DNA from: Amblyornis subalaris
Taxonomy: Eukaryota; Chordata; Aves; Passeriformes; Ptilonorhynchidae
Assembly (NCBI GenBank): GCA_018881555.1
Contig: JACAXG010000256.1
Span: 327,081-391,080, forward strand
Direction: 5' to 3'
DNA length: 64,000 bases
The position numbers were made by a program, and so were the translations under genes. Position 1 is the stretch's first letter, and each line of letters starts with the position of its first letter. The notes under the pieces were generated by a model. It did not search any database and was not told the DNA's origin. It was given only the letters and a program-made list of their open reading frames with translations. Shown here piece after piece: positions 63,401 to 64,000 of this stretch.

Positions 63401-64000
63401 CACATTGCTTATTTATGCAGTCCATTTGCACCAGGAAATGTAAAAAGGAAATACATTTTAAAAATAAGGTCATAAAGACCCAGATATGTTTAAGATGGCA
63501 AATAAAATATAGATACCTATAATATCTTTCCAGGAAACGATTTCACTTAATGTTGCACATTACTTCGGAGAAGCATTTATGTTACTGTCATAAATTTGTG
63601 CATTTGTGTCACCATACAGATAGTCCCCAGGGATTAGGAAGGAAGTGTTTGCTAACTTACTTTAAAATTAAAATAGAAAGGGAGATAGGTTTGTAGTTTG
63701 AGAGCCACATCAGGAATAGTTGGAGTTTAATGCACCATCCTATTTAAATAACGCTTTGCATTCCCTGTAAAATTAACCATGGGTGGCTAGAGAGATGCCA
63801 CCACCTTTGGAGAAAATTGGGATGCCTTTTAAACCATGAAGATTTTGAGGCATTCAGGGTCTGTATTGTTGTTATCCTCACTATCTTGCATACATTCATT
63901 TTCTCTACAAACTTCAGGATTTTTTGTCCGTTTCTTAAAAAAGACTGTTTGAATTAATATTTTAGGGTTTTCTCTTCTGCTTGTGAGAGTATCAAAAGAC

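Larger units (their letters stand above)
1..64000 (+). other. ZCCHC7: ZCCHC7 gene body (internal part; both ends outside window)
   Basis: Five phase-compatible coding exons on the + strand encode a run of CX2CX4HX4C zinc knuckles and the IWRQYH segment that are characteristic of ZCCHC7, the animal relative of yeast Air1/Air2. Known family role: RNA-binding subunit of the nuclear TRAMP-like complex, which with a non-canonical poly(A) polymerase and the helicase MTR4 delivers RNAs to the exosome. The large acidic N-terminal coding exon is not seen and must lie upstream. The exon with the last knuckle and the basic C-terminal tail is not seen and must lie downstream. Introns within the window measure 38,721, 1,164, 1,409 and 7,869 bp, and the last is at least 11.2 kb. 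Identification rests on recalled family sequence, not a search. Confidence 0.93.
52775..64000 (+). other. ZCCHC7: ZCCHC7 intron, continuing beyond the window
   Basis: Begins with the consensus donor gtaagt. The next expected exon, encoding the Pro/Lys-rich linker and zinc knuckle 5 (a CYHC-type unit), is not found, so this intron is at least 11.2 kb. It is AT-rich, with GC-rich intervals at 56.64-57.25 kb and 60.8-60.96 kb, simple-sequence tracts listed separately and a regulatory-looking block at 62.64-63.4 kb. Confidence 0.8.

Noticed and set aside
52775..64000. Search for the zinc knuckle 5 exon and C-terminal exons of ZCCHC7
   Set aside because: No CYHC-type knuckle or basic tail with splice sites was found, so these exons are placed outside the window.
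1..64000. PAX5 coding exons
   Set aside because: I looked for paired-box-like and other PAX5-type coding sequence on both strands and found none; only regulatory relevance is suggested, from known synteny.

Overview
The window is nuclear DNA from a bird, most likely a passerine. Evidence: one protein-coding gene with very small exons and long introns; GT-AG splice sites; many short CR1 (chicken repeat 1) LINE fragments of the avian kind; AT-rich intronic DNA broken by GC- and CpG-rich patches; no bacterial-style gene packing. The bird assignment rests on CR1 type and is inference; the species cannot be named.

The recognisable gene is ZCCHC7, the vertebrate relative of yeast Air1/Air2, the zinc-knuckle RNA-binding subunit of the nuclear TRAMP exosome-cofactor complex. 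It runs on the + strand, and the window lies wholly inside it. Five coding exons are supported: 3196-3234 (39 nt, probable), 41956-41999 (44 nt), 43164-43289 (126 nt), 44699-44869 (171 nt) and 52739-52774 (36 nt). Phases agree across all junctions. Together they encode the end of the acidic N-terminal region, zinc knuckles 1-4 and the IWR motif of the linker after knuckle 4. The N-terminal exon(s) lie before base 1. The fifth knuckle and basic C-terminus lie past base 64000.

Layout: 1-3195, end of an upstream intron; 3235-41955, a 38.7-kb intron with CR1 copies, a GTG/CAC-rich minisatellite (36.7-37.4 kb), a 31-bp minisatellite (27.8-28.0 kb), small hairpins and CpG-rich patches; 41956-44869, the cluster of knuckle exons; 44870-52738, an intron with CR1 relics (46.8-47.9 kb) and a CpG-rich block (49.0-49.8 kb) that looks like regulatory DNA; 52775-64000, intron with low-complexity tracts and another regulatory-looking block near 62.6-63.4 kb.

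In vertebrates ZCCHC7 lies next to PAX5, and distal PAX5 enhancers have been described in and around ZCCHC7. The non-coding blocks may therefore matter for PAX5 as much as for ZCCHC7; this is inference, since conservation could not be computed. Most other open reading frames are chance, repeat-derived or antisense. I saw no tRNA, rRNA, CRISPR array or intact mobile element, and no system I could honestly call previously undescribed.
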